A stretch of DNA of 64,000 nt from Anomaloglossus baeobatrachus (Eukaryota > Chordata > Amphibia > Anura > Aromobatidae): the NCBI RefSeq assembly GCF_048569485.1, contig NC_134353.1, forward strand, positions 702,510,958 through 702,574,957. Direction: 5' to 3'. This document shows, piece by piece, positions 31,132-42,539 of the stretch. Below the pieces are notes generated by a model, which worked only from the letters and a program-made list of their open reading frames with translations, did not search any database and had not been told where the DNA came from. Positions within the stretch are counted from its first letter, which is position 1. Each line of letters begins with the position of its first letter. The position numbers and the translations under genes were made by a program.

Positions 31132-32616
31132 AGCTATGTGCGCACGCTGCATCTTTTTTTTACCACAAAGATGCAGCGTTTTTATCTTGTGATGACCACA
31201 AAGATGCAGAATTTTTATTTTGTGGAGACTACAAAAAGCAGCGTTTTTGGCCAAAAAAAAGGCAGGAGTCCTACACCTGTCAGGCCTCTACTGAAGTGAG
31301 CCGCGGGATTAGCGCTGATGTCACTCAGGTGGTGTGCGGTGACAGCAGGAGTTCTCCACCTGTCACCGCAAACCACATGAGTGACATCACCGCTGATTTC
31401 GCAGCTCACTTAAGTCACTACTGATCCCGCGCGGCTCACTTCACTTGCGGCCTGACCCTCACAGTGAGCAGTCATGTTCTACGGCCGCTCGCTGTGATTG
31501 TCAGATATAGCAGAGCTGGATGCGTCGTGAGACCTTGTGTGGATTACGTCGGATCTGGAAGGGTGTTTTAGGGGTTAATAAAGTGGTGAAAGAGGGGGCT
31601 TTATTTGTGTTTTATTTCAAATAAGATTTTTTGGGTGATTGTGTTTATTTACTTTCACTTACAGCTTAGTGATGAGGGGGTGTCTCATAGATGCCTGCCA
31701 TCACTAAGCTAGGACTTCGTGGCAGATATGGGCTGCTGCCATTAACTCCTTTTTACCCCGATTGCCACCGCACCAGGGCAATTGGGGTGAGTCGGGAAAA
31801 GTCCCGGGACTGTCGCATCTAATGGATGCGGACATTCTGGGCGGCTGCTGGATGATATTTTTAGGCTGGGGGGGCTCCCAATAGCACAGGTCTCCCCAGC
31901 CTGAGAATACCAGCCCCCAGCTGTGAGACTTTATCTTGGCTGGTTACCAAAATTGGGGGGACCGCACGTTGTTTTTTTTATTATTTATTTATTTCACTGT
32001 ACGATACAGACCCGCCCACCGGTGTCTGTGATTGGCTGTAGTCAGACAGCTGTCACTCAGTGTGGGGACGGGTCTGCCTGCAACCAATCACAGCCACCGG
32101 TGAGCAGGAAAGGAGTGAATATGTTATGAGCCTAATGAGCGGCCGGCTCTGGAAGAGGAAAGTGCTGCCATGGCAGCAGTGTGACACCCAACTGGTGATC
32201 GGTGAGTATGATGCGCTTGCTCCTATCCCTTTGTTCCCGATTCTGGTCCCCACAGACTTTATATGGGGAGCAGTATCTTGCCAAATACCAGCGATCAATC
32301 CCCACCGACCCCGAGTTTAGTCAGAAAACCACACCAAAATGCATGTAAAATAACAACTTGTGTTTTTCATTGCAGTTTTCCACACCTCATTGAATTCAAT
32401 GGCTGAAAAACACAGTGAAAAACGCCAAAAGAATTGACATGCTGCATCTTTGTGGTCACCACAAAGACGCAGCCAAAAAAACTGCAACGTGCGGACAGCA
32501 AAAATGAAATCTCATAGACTTTGCTGGGGAAGGAAATTCATGCAGTTTTGAGACCAAAACTGCACCCAAAAACCGCACAAAAACGCAGCAAAAAAAAGGA
32601 GCGTGCACACATAGCC
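31132..32616. mobile_element. Large non-autonomous TIR element, repeat family R copy 4
   Basis: Ends GCTATGTGCGCACGCTGCAT and, inverted, GGCTATGTGTGCACGCTCC, with GATGCAGC arms inside and the R-family core between. Colinear with 19845-21721. No coding frame; short open frames are spurious. The 30 bases to the right (GGGATTCGAACACAGG) resemble a tRNA-type B box on the minus strand. Confidence 0.58.
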
Positions 32617-32915
32617 TTAAGCTGGCGGGATTCGAACACAGGGAGAGGAGCCAGTCCCTAAAGAAATGTTGGTCTCCATCTTGGAATTCATATAGGAAAC
32701 GGCTAGTGATAGAACGGACGTACAGTTTGTCAAGTTGTATTTTGGTCATATTCGGTGGGTGATTTGTGGAGGCTGCAGACCGAACAAGTGAAGTGTGAGG
32801 GAACAAACAAACACACGATGGCAGGTTGTAACCCAGAATGGAGATCAGCAATTAAACCTGAGACTGGTAAAGAATCCAAACACGACCCTTGTGGGTAAGG
32901 TCTAGAGATGGACGC

Positions 32916-33345
32916 TTAAAGGAAACCGTCACCAGATTTGGTGACTAGAAGCTGCAGCCACCATCAATGAGCTCTTATACACAGCATTCTAACATGCTGT
33001 ATATAAGAGCTCAGGCAGCTGTATAGAATGCAAAAATCACTTTATAATATTCACCTAAGGGGCGGGGCGGTGCAGACTCTTCGGATGGGTGTCTCCGTTC
33101 TCCGGTACCGGCACCACCTCTTTCGGCCATCTTTGTTCTTCTTCAGGGACCTCAATGCTGGATAGTGTTGATGACGTAAAAAGCGTCATGCACCCAGGCT
33201 TCAGAAGAAGGAGGACAAAGATGATTTTTACATTCTACACAGCGGCCTGGGCTCTTATATACAGCATGTTAGAATGCTGTGTATAAGCGCTCAGTGATGG
33301 TGGCCGCAGCTTATAGTCACCAAATTGGTGACAGGTTCCCTTTAA
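32916..33345. mobile_element. T2/Kolobok-like MITE, 430 bp
   Basis: TTAAAGGAAACCGTCACC at the left and GGTGACAGGTTCCCTTTAA at the right, with inverted inner blocks around ATACAGCATGTTAGAATGCTG. Ends and TTAA flanks fit the T2 group. Confidence 0.78.
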
Positions 33346-33670
33346 TAGCAGGCCCTGAGTACCTTACCGCTGAGAGGTAAAAGGTCGCAACAATGTTGGA
33401 TGCAAAATAAGTAGAGTCCTGGGTGGCAGATCCTAGAGCATCGTTACTTACTGGGAGGACGCGGAACTGCGGGGTGGACTAGATTAACTTTCTCGTGCCA
33501 TTCTGTTATGCTAGGGTGGTGGCAGGAGGTCTGGGAACATCTGCGATAACAACAACTAAGGTGAATTTGGAGGAAGTGTGCCTGTTGGTGCTTTGTGCTA
33601 AAGGAACCTTTGATAACAAGTGTACCCACTACATCTTGTGTATAATTGTCATCCAGTAAAACACTGTTGT
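33346..33670. other. Intergenic spacer
   Basis: No gene or repeat recognised. Confidence 0.4.
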
Positions 33671-34000
33671 GTACCCCCTTCACCACCGGGCGATTTTCCA
33701 TTTTTAATTTTAGTTTTTTCCTCCCCTTCTTGCATGAGCCATAACTTTTTTCTATTTATGGTACCTTGTTTACTATATTGTAAAACTGATGTGCCAGTAT
33801 GATGCCTCAGGTTGGCACGAGTTCATAGATTCCAAACATGAATGCTTTTACTTTTTTCTAACTGGTGACATTTTTTTTTAGACGTCTGTCCAAAAAGCGA
33901 ATTGCACTTTTGTCGCCATTTTACGATATACATAGAGTTCTCATTTTTCAGGATCTGGGGCGCAGTGACTGCTTATTTTTTCATAAAGAGTTGCACACAA
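33671..34000. repeat. Dispersed repeat family Z, copy 2
   Basis: Opens TTCACCACCGGGCGATTTTC and CTCCCCTTCTTGCATGAG, then GTAAAACTGATGTGCCAGTA, matching 17132 and 18852. Confidence 0.55.
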
Positions 34001-34559
34001 GTCACAATGTATAGGGGAATAATGAAAAGCAGAACTGCTATGGGAATGCTAGAATGAAAAATACAAAGAACTACCTGAAAAAATGAAAAACATGACAATG
34101 GAATATGCATAACGGCTATGAATAATAGGAATATAAGAGATGTTTAGCCATTGTATTGATCAATGCAAAATCGCCACAAAACCACGCCAAGGTAATCTCT
34201 ATTTTTGGGGTCCCTAACCTATGTGTAACCTCACCTGCAGTTAAAAAACTTGCTTTGTATGGGAAGCAAAAATAGTGCGTGACTAATTCACCATGCCCTC
34301 ACTTTACAGTTCTACTCCTGGTTTTGACTTACAAACAATGACGTGTAAAACTCACCAAATACTCAACATGTGCACATGGCCTCTTAGAAGTCATTTCCAG
34401 GGCTCCACCTCTGAACAGATCACCACCAGGCAGAACAGGGGTTAGTGACCCCCTTTTCTGGAGATGCATATCCCTTTTTGATATGTAATAAATGTGTAAG
34501 GTGAAAATACCTCTGTAGTAATCGCCATCTTAGCTATTCATGAGTTGCTATACACTAAC
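34001..34559. other. Intergenic spacer
   Basis: AT-rich; the end of a MITE at 34320-34385 (CTCAACATGTGCACATGGCC). Otherwise nothing recognised. Confidence 0.4.
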
Positions 34560-35005
34560 TTAAAGGGGTTGTCCACTACTAGGACAACCCATTCTGATTC
34601 CACTTGTTTGCCCCAGTTAAAATAAAAGACCCTGTACTCCCCTCCCGTTCTGGCACCATACCAGCACTGTCTGTAATCGTGGCTTGGGGCTGACCTGACA
34701 TTGCGACGTTACATGAGCCCCATATCCAATCACCGCCAGCTTTTCTACCCCGCCTTCGTACAAATTGAGTTAATCAACAGGATGTAATGTTACGGCTGCC
34801 ATTCACTTCCTGTTGATTGCTCATTTAGTTCGAAGGTGGGGAGAGAGATGCTGGCGGTGATTGGACATGGGGCTCACGTGATGTTACAATGCCACGTGAG
34901 CCTTAAACCATGGTTACTGACAGCACTGGAATGGCAGGTAAGTACAGGGTCTTTTTTTCTTCCTGGGGGAAACCAGTGGAATCAGAAGGAGGTGTCCTAG
35001 TAGTT
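34560..35005. mobile_element. T2-like fold-back element
   Basis: Starts TTAAAGGGGTTGTCCACTA; the interior is an inverted repeat (CACCGCCAGC and GCTGGCGGTG; ATGAGCCCCAT and ATGGGGCTCA). The right end (GGTGTCCTAGTAG) is worn and lacks a clear TTAA. A second start, TTAAAGGTGTTGTCC, is at 35081 and a third-type end at about 41258. Confidence 0.55.
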
Positions 35006-35554
35006 TGTAAGCAATAATCTTCCTCTCTTTCCATCTATCCATCTATCTTTTCTCTCAAAATTTAGAGATTCAGCTTATTTTTAAAGGTGTTGTCCAGGAT
35101 TTGTATAATATGGAGGCTTTTTATTTACAGAAACCACCAAACTATGAGTTGTTAGATATTGCAACTCAAATGTATTGAAATTAATAGAGAGCTGTAATAC
35201 CACACACGGCCCTAAAGAAAAGCAGCCATGTTTTACTTCTGGTAGGCACAATCAAATTAATGTTTCCTTCCATTAATGCATAATGATCTCCAGCAAGGCA
35301 ATACAGTACTGGTCCTATTTGTCATTTGTAGTTTTGTGTAAGTCACTTTTTGATTTTTGTCTTGTGGTATTTGGTGCTAATTTTAGTGCCAAGTTTTTAA
35401 AATGGCACACGTGGAGTTGTGAGTTATGCGCAAAATAAAAAACGCTCTTATCTTTTAACTTTATTTGAGCGAGAGGTAGTGGAACGGGGCTTTCAAAAAC
35501 CGCGCCAAAGATCCCAGATGTAATCTTGAATTAATGTATTTTTATTTTGGCATA

Positions 35555-35596
35555 GGTCTATGCGTTTCAGGAGGCTCAGCTCCCTTCCTCAGGACC
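35555..35596 (-). ncRNA. Hammerhead-ribozyme-like motif (left arm)
   Basis: On the minus strand: stem I strand GGTC, core CTGAGGA (fits CUGANGA), a stem II candidate AGGGAGC-TGA-GCCTCCT with one mismatch and a G-U pair, GAAA, then CGCATA and stem I partner GACC. Stem III is reduced or lost here. Tentative; based on hand folding. Confidence 0.4.
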
Positions 35597-35647
35597 AGCA
35601 AGCACAAGATACATCAAAAAAAGATTTTGATGTATCTTGTGCTTGCT

Positions 35648-35689
35648 GGTCCTGAGAAAGGGAGCTGAGCCTCCTGAAACGCGTAGACC
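35648..35689 (+). ncRNA. Hammerhead-ribozyme-like motif (right arm)
   Basis: GGTC pairs with GACC as stem I. The core is CTGAGAA (one change from CUGANGA), stem II as in the left arm, then GAAA, a self-complementary CGCG as a minimal stem III, and UA at the expected cleavage site. Minimal hammerheads of this shape are known from Penelope-like elements and retrozymes. Activity is doubtful because of the core change. Confidence 0.42.
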
Positions 35690-36101
35690 TATGCCAAAAT
35701 AAAAATACATTAATTCAAGATTACATCTGGGATCTTTGGCGCGGTTTTTGAAAGCCCTGTTCTACTACCTCTCTCTGTTATCTGCCGCTTGGGGTACTGC
35801 TGCCGTGATCCACATACATGCTGCTACAGGAGTTGTGCCTGTCACAACCCTGATTGGTGAGTAGGATTACTCTTCTTTACCCCCTGGTTATCAGGGTAAG
35901 ACCCTATGCGCTTTCTTTTCCACAGGTCTTTTGCCTTTTTGAACTTTATTTGAACAAAAGTCACAGGATCTGATAAAATGTCGCATGCAATTCTAACATT
36001 TGTGGAAATATTTCTAATGTGCAAAAATGTACTGAAGGGGGAGGTAACTGGGGTACATTTGCGAAAAAACAAATGTGACTTTTCAAGAAGTCACAAATGG
36101 T

Positions 36102-36693
36102 GGGATATACTAAAAAGAATGATGATGAAAAGGAATAAATAATAAGAATGAAGATAACTTATTAGGTGTATATTATGTAGATGTATAAAAGGTTTCTTGG
36201 GCAAGTTAGACATGGAATGAACATGTAATATCTGTAGATAATAACAGAATGAACGCATATGCCATATAACCAGGTGTTATGCTCAGGTAACATAATATAC
36301 ACCTGGTTATATGGCATATGCGTTCATTTTCCTGTAATCTACAGATATTTCATGATCATTCCACACCTATAATGCTCAGGTAACATAATATACACCTGGT
36401 TATATGCCATATGCATTCATTTTCCTATTATCTACAGATATTTCATGATCATTCCGCACCTATAATGCTCAGGTAACATAATATACACCTGGTTATATGG
36501 CATATACGTTCATTTTCCTATTATCTAAATATATTTCCTGATCATTGCACACCTATAATGCTCATATATAATGTTCATTCCATGTCTAACTTGCCAAAGA
36601 AGCCTTTTATACATCTACATAATATACACCTAATAAGTTATTATCCTCATTCTTTTTATTTATTCCTTTTCATCATTCTTTTTAGTATGTCCC
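36102..36693. mobile_element. Fold-back element with 9-bp target duplication (MULE-like)
   Basis: ACAAATGGT at 36093-36101 and 36694-36702 flanks inverted ends GGGATATACTAAAAAGAATG. The arms continue for about 115 bp (GGTGTATATTATGTAGATG and complement). A 9-bp duplication fits Mutator-like elements. The centre is a tandem array (36281-36565). Non-coding. Confidence 0.65.
36281..36565. repeat. Tandem array, 93-bp unit, about three copies
   Basis: GCTCAGGTAACATAATATAC starts recur at 36281, 36374 and 36467, and a partial fourth starts at 36560, an exact 93-bp spacing. Each unit holds CACCTGGTTATATGG and TCTACAGATATTTC. Confidence 0.92.
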
Positions 36694-36702
36694 ACAAATG
36701 GT

Positions 36703-38130
36703 GATTCTGCTGCGAAAATCAGGATTGCGAAAGACAAACAATGAACAAACAGCACCCACCACCACCACAAAAAAAAGAATGTATAGACACATAAGTAGAA
36801 TATTAATGGAGAATTTGGTGTAAAGGCAAAGAATAACAAAACTAAACACTAAAAAAGCAATAAGGCAAATGCAATACTAGTATATGAACACCAAGTTGTG
36901 GTGATGTGCACCTTGAATGTAACAGGCTGCTGCCCCATAAATACCCTGTGTAATAGAAAGTGCATAAAACCTAAATGTTGTGAAAAGAAGAATGATACAG
37001 TTGTATAACAACAACCTCCTTGTCTCAAAGCAGGAAGAGCAATCCTGTAATGTGAAGGAGAAGAGAGTGAAGGGTCAGAGCTTCTGGCAGATCTTCTCTA
37101 CAACAGATGGGGTTTATTACCGTATTGTCAATAGTGACCTGCTGTAAAGCTGCTGGTTTCTATCACCAGGCTCTGTACTCACCCTGTGTCTGCAGCAGAT
37201 CCAGGAAGTGCAGCAGTCAGGGTGTGATTTTATCCTCGGCGTACAGTGGGGATGACTAAGCAAAGTGGACGTCAAGATCATGGGGCTGCAAAAGAGTGCA
37301 GAGAAATCAACTGGCCACAGATGTATGGTCACACTTCACTGTTACTTGTGCTAAAGGGGCATTTACTCTGCAAAATAATGGTGAAGGAGCGTTGTTAATA
37401 CTAATTTGACAATTATCTTGGCTTGTAAACAGGCAAAACGATTGGTCATTTTGTATATTGATCCTCATTCTGGTGGGAAGTATAGTGTGTAACGAGAGTG
37501 TCCCAGACTGTGGTGTCTGGTTTCCCCCGGCTTCCCTCCCTCTGTTCCTGCATTGATATATCAAGCCTGTCTGTGGTCCCGGTGGCTTGTGGGGGAAGGG
37601 GACGTCCCTATTGATCTTCCTATCAGCCCCTGTAGCCAATAGGGGGCTGGTGTATGCCATTCCGTGTATATATAGTCCTTACCTCCTTTGTATGTCCTCT
37701 CCCCCCATGGTATTTGGGATCTAGTGACACGGTTTTCCCACCTTCTATCCCCTTGTAAATGTTTGGAAACACTTTTGCTATATGATATCCATACCTATTT
37801 CTTATCTGTTACCACTTACTGCATTTATGCTGTTCAAGTCACAGCAGTGTTAAAAAAAAAAAATGGAGAATAGTGATAGGGCAGAGTTCCACGCCGTCCT
37901 TGTGAGCATTGTTATCCCTTCTTATCATGGAGATCTGGTTGTTTACAAGTGGGTTTTTCAATATGTTTTGAGTAAAGCTGTGGCCAATATCCATCCAAAG
38001 TACAGTGTGTGGTGTATTGTTTTTTTGCTGCATGTGGTGAGGAGGAGGAATGGTTTAGGGTCATGCACACAGTCTCTGTGGTGCAGCCTCTAGTGCTAAC
38101 AGAGCTCTGCTGAGAACAAAGGCAGACTAT
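36703..38130. other. Intergenic spacer
   Basis: Mostly ordinary sequence with no supported gene. 37490-37862 has a GC-rich first half, a TATATATAG box at about 37670 and an A-run at 37850-37862, so it may be an old retroposed sequence or LTR piece. The evidence is too thin for a call. Confidence 0.4.
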
Positions 38131-38685
38131 AGGCTGCTTTACACGCTGCGATCTCGCTAGCGTGCGTACCCACCACCATCGTTTGTGCATCACAGGCAAA
38201 TCTCTGCCCGTGGCGCACAAAATCGCTCGGACCAGTCACACTACTTACCTGCCTAGCAACGTCGCTGTGACCGGTGAACCGCCTCCTTTCTAAGGGGGCA
38301 GTTCATTCGGCGTCATAGCGACGTTACTAAGCGGCCGCCCAATAGAAGCAGAGGGGCGAAGATGAGCGGGACGTAACATCCCGCCCACCTCCTTCCTTCC
38401 TCATTGCCGGTGGACGCAAGTAAGGAGATGTTCCTCGTTCCTGCGGTGTCACACATAGCGATGTGTGCTGCCTCAGGAACGAGGAACAACATCGTACCTG
38501 CAGCAGCAACGATAATTGGGAATAGGGGAGCATGTCAACGATTAACGATTTTGAACGATTTTGCAACCTTTTTTCGATCGCACGTGTCACATGCAACGAC
38601 ATCGCTAAAGCGGCCGGATGTGCGTCACGAATTCCGTGACTCCAACGACATCGCTTTAGCGATGTCGCTGCGTGTAAAGCGGCCT
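38131..38685. mobile_element. Family S fold-back MITE
   Basis: Ends AGGCTGCTTTACACGCTGCG and, inverted, AGGCCGCTTTACACGCAGCG, with TAT on both sides. The interior is rich in inverted GCGATGTCG and AACGAT blocks. Related to 52470-53035 and 17230. Confidence 0.7.
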
Positions 38686-38789
38686 TATGTGCACTGAGCG
38701 ATCCAGTACAGATCTATCAATTCATATTGTTTACTTTGGTCTGCCTGTGTATATATACAGTCAAATGGACGCTGAGGGGTAAAAGTTTA

Positions 38790-39279
38790 CTGGTGGTATC
38801 ATGCCATCGGTCAATCCTTGTAAACAGACCTTTCATATATAAACTAAAGTTAGTGCTATACTGGTGCTATAATTTCTAAACATACAAGTAGGTTTGAGAT
38901 CGGATGTATAGTTTCTGAAATACAGGCAAATAAAATCTGTGAAATCCACTGTTATTTGATTGATAGCAGCTACAGAATATCTAAAAGGTGGGTCGGGTTT
39001 TGCTAGTTATTCCCACTCCTGTCTGCCTGCCTGTCCTTCCTCCCCTTGTCTCTGTTATTACAGGGGGAGGAGGGAGGGAGGACAGGCAAGCACATAGTAG
39101 ATATTATGTAGCTGCTATCTATCAAATAACAGTACATTTCACAAACTTTACTTGCCTGTATTTCAGAAAGTATATATCTTATCTCACAACTAAAGGTATG
39201 TTTAGAATCAGCATGATAGTGCCATTATAGTACTGGCTTTAGTTTATAAATGAAAATCCTGGTGGTTGGTTCTCTTTAA
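38790..39279. mobile_element. T2-like fold-back element (left of a chain)
   Basis: Long inverted arms (CATATATAAACTAAAG and CTTTAGTTTATAAATG; CTGTTATTTGATTGATAGCAG). The right end TTGGTTCTCTTTAA is at 39266-39279; the left end is worn. The gap from 38686 to 38789 is unremarkable. Confidence 0.6.
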
Positions 39280-39766
39280 ACGGAACTAACCAACAAGATT
39301 TTCATATATAAAGTAAAGCCAGTGCTATACTGGTGCCAGGATGCTGAATGTAAGCATAGCTTTTGTTCTGAGATTGGATGTTTTATTTCAGAAATATGTG
39401 CACATAAAGTTCCAGCAATGCACTGCTATTTGATTGACAAGTGCAACAGGAAGAGAATATGTGGATTAGGTTTTCCTATCTATTCTTGCCCCTGTCTGTC
39501 CTTCCATCCCCTGTCGCCATCATAGACCTTAATTCCGGCACAGACAGACTGATGAGAATAGATAGCAAAACCTGACCCACATATTCCCACCCCTGTTGCA
39601 CCTGTCAATCAAATAGCAGTGCATTGCTGGAACTTTACTTGCACATATTTCTAAAATAAAACATCCCATCTCAGAACAAAAGCTATGGTTACATTCAGCA
39701 TCCTAGCGCTTGTATAACACTGGCTTTACTTTATATATGAAAATCCTGCTGGTTGGTTCCCTTTAA
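39276..39766. mobile_element. T2-like fold-back element (middle of a chain)
   Basis: TTAAACGGAACTAACCAACA at the left and TTGGTTCCCTTTAA at the right, with arms including AAGTAAAGCCAGTGCTATAC. It shares its left TTAA with the preceding element and its right TTAA with a third start (TTAAAGGAACTCTGTCAG at 39763). Confidence 0.72.
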
Positions 39767-39929
39767 AGGAACTCTGTCAGAACAGAATGACCATGAACAG
39801 GCACTCATGCATCATGGCAGGGCTAATCACTTAAATTCACCTTCCCACCTGCTTGTTTTCTCTCAATCTCCGCCGTCCCATCCCCTCTTCTTTAAATGAC
39901 AGCTCTGGCATCATAGAGCCAGAAAAAGG

Positions 39930-40425
39930 CAGATGTATATGGTAAAACTGACCCAGTAGCATGATTCTCCAGGGAAATACGAGTATGTAGATACCAAACA
40001 AGCATTGTTTGTTTCATTAATTTAAGTGGTGAAATTATTTTTAAAAGTGTGTAAAAAAAAAAACGCTTTTGGCATTATTTACTATAACATTTTTTCTATG
40101 TTAATGGGATCTGGGGCTAAGTGATGGCTTATTTTTTATTATCGCCTCTTAAAGTATTTTATTGCAATGTTGTGGCTGCCAAAAAATGGTATCCTGATAT
40201 TTTGAATTTCTTTCAGTACACAAATTACTGATCAGATTAATTTATTTTATATTTTGATAGGACACTTCTGAATGCAGTGATACCAAATGTGTGTTAAAAA
40301 AAATAAAAATATTTTCAATAGGGACAAAAGTTGGAGTTATTTGAACTTGTGTTTTTGTTTTTTTCTTCCCCCATTTTTTTCACTTTTTATTGTATTTACT
40401 AGCTCATTTTAAGCTTCTATACAGA
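39930..40425. repeat. Dispersed repeat family Z, copy 3
   Basis: Contains GATCAGATTAATTTATTTTATATTTTGATAG-type sequence and CACTTCTGAATGCAGTGATACC, as at 19165-19230. 39767-39929 is the left piece of a third TTAA element. Confidence 0.5.
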
Positions 40426-41771
40426 GCAATGCATAACAGAAGCACAGCAAACACACACTAATCAAAGAAGATTGTTATTGTGTTGTGTGGTCTGGACACC
40501 TACAGAATACATGCAGAAAAAAAGCAGTAAAAAAAACCTGCAGCATTTACGCTGTGTGTGAACACGGCCTTAGTATTACATTTTTATTCCTTTTTGTTAA
40601 TGGGTTTAATACAGAAAAATAATCACACCAGTTTTTTTGTCATTTACTAATCACCCTAAATAATCTGATTGCTGTGTTGTGCTGGTCGTTACGATTACAG
40701 GGACACCACATAAGTCCATGGTATTTGCTGATTTGTGATGTTTATTAATATTTGAATGCACTTTTTTTAAAAAAAAAAAAAATATTACATTCATTTTTTA
40801 AATAGGTTTTTAATAATTTATAGGAAGAAATTTTATAGGAAGAAAAATAAATCTTTTATTCTCCCTCTAGAATACAGGGACATAGCAGTATATTTCTATG
40901 TACAATGTATCTCAAAGTACCAGTATAATCTGCCTGTTGAGACAGATCATGCAATGCAGTTTCGAGATTACAAAATCTTCTTGGTGACATCAGCAGAGCC
41001 TGTAGCTCACGTATTTAGCTCCTACCTGCAACTGAAGAGGTTGTTAGTTCAAGTCTCAGGGACACTCACAAAAAATAAACAATATTACATTTCTGCATTA
41101 GAAAGAAATCGACATTTTTGCAAATCTCAAACCAAACTTTATCTACAGACCGGCTGAACCCGCCGAACCGAACTTCCACAGGTTCACTCATCTCTACTGT
41201 TCCATTAAAAATACATACATTTTAGACAAAAATGCCCTCAAAGATGTCCATAGGCTATAAAGGGGTTGTCCCAATATTTTTTTTCAGGTCTTCTGCACAG
41301 TTTCATGACTTCTTGATTGCTGGTGGAGGGGTGCGGAGGAAGGGCGCTCCTCTTTGACGGACTGTTCAGGCCAGAAGCCTCATCTTGTGCTCTGATGTTG
41401 CTAAATGAAGCAGTTCTGTCAGTCTCTGCAGCATGAGCAACAATGGGCTTGTAAAAACCTAATATGGTGAACATAGTTTTCACAGTTCTCCCTGTACGGG
41501 CTCGCGCACAAAACCGATTTATATCAGACAAGTGCTATCTGTGGTTTTCCCTTGCTATTCTATGGGGCTGTGAACATGTCCAATTTTTACCTCTGAAAAA
41601 AATAATGAAATCTGTGACATGTCCTATTTAGGTCTAAGTGACGGATCAAGATTTGGCAGTCCAATGATCCAGCCTCAGTGTAAATTCTTTCCTAGCAGCG
41701 GCACATGTACAGCTAAATCGCCAAGACCGGACCGGTGTGAGGTCCCCATGGCAATGAGCTGTAAACAATAA
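40426..41771. other. Intergenic spacer
   Basis: AT-rich with A and T runs. Holds a worn hAT-like end at about 41183-41199 and a T2-like end at about 41258. No gene recognised. Confidence 0.4.
40997..41062 (+). pseudogene. tRNA-like/SINE-like fragment
   Basis: TGTAGCTCACGTATTTAGC (A-box-like) and GTTAGTTCAAGTCTC (B-box-like) are at tRNA spacing. No cloverleaf could be closed. Probably the head of an old tRNA-derived SINE. Confidence 0.3.
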
Positions 41772-42157
41772 GGGCTCGTGTGCACGTTGTGTAATTTCAT
41801 GCGTTTACGCAGCGTATCGCACTGCAGCGTAAGCGCATGCGTCCTCAGCACAATCTATGAAGGTTGTGCAAAATCCGTGCGCACAATGCTTTTTTGAATG
41901 CAGCGATTTAAATGTAAATTTTTTTACAAAATCACTGCGTTTAAACATTCAGCATGTCAATTATTCCGTGCGCTTCAGATGCAGCTCCCACTCTGTCTAT
42001 GGGAGAGACAGCATCCCAAGCGCATGAAATCGGCATTTTTTCTGCAGAAACACTGCATCCATTATGCAGTGTTTCTGCAGCGATTTGAATCGCACATGCA
42101 CTGCCAAATCACTGCAGAATTTTCTGCAGTGACATGACGCAACCTGCGCACGAGTCC
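41772..42157. mobile_element. PIF/Harbinger-like MITE (left of a pair)
   Basis: Ends GGGCTCGTGTGCACGTTGTG and, inverted, GGACTCGTGCGCAGGTTGCG, with TAA at 41769-41771 and 42158-42160. Interior CGCTGCAGAAA and GCATGCGTCC blocks. Confidence 0.75.
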
Positions 42158-42160
42158 TAA

Positions 42161-42539
42161 GGGCTCATGCGCACGTTGTGTACTTACATGCATTTACGTT
42201 GCGTATTGCACTGCAGCGTAAATGCATGCGTCCTGCGTCCCCTGCACAATATGAAGATTGTGCATAATTCATCCGCACGTTGCTTTTTTGAATGCAGCGA
42301 TTTGGGTGCTAATTTTGACCCAAATCCGTGCATTCATAAAAGCAGCATGTCAATTATTTGTGTGTTCTGGATGCAGCTCCCACTCTGTCTATGGTGAGGG
42401 CAGCAGCCAGAGCGCATGAAATCGGCTTTTTTTTAACAAAAATACTGCATCCATTATGCAGTGTTTCTGCAGCGATTTGACACACACATGTGCTGTCAAA
42501 TCGCTGCAGAATATTCAGCAGTTACGTGCGCATGAGCCC
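42161..42539. mobile_element. PIF/Harbinger-like MITE (right of a pair)
   Basis: Ends GGGCTCATGCGCACGTTGTG and, inverted, GGGCTCATGCGCACGTAAC, with TAA at 42158-42160 (shared with the left copy) and 42540-42542. Confidence 0.75.

Larger units (their letters stand above)
35467..35776. repeat. 310-bp near-perfect palindrome
   Basis: Arms of about 150 bp centred near 35620 with only a few mismatches and almost no spacer. Each arm carries a GGTC-CTGAG-GAAACGC block and an AATAAAAATACATTAATTC tract. It looks like two head-to-head copies of one repeat. AT-rich non-coding sequence lies on both sides (35006-35466 and 35777-36101). Confidence 0.85.

Noticed and set aside
32624-32700. tRNA gene suggested by GTTCGAATCCC on the minus strand
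   Set aside because: No A box or cloverleaf at the right spacing; at most an old SINE end.
37117-37660. Overlapping minus-strand frames in the quiet intergenic stretch
   Set aside because: Short, no homology recognised, no splice signals; consistent with chance.
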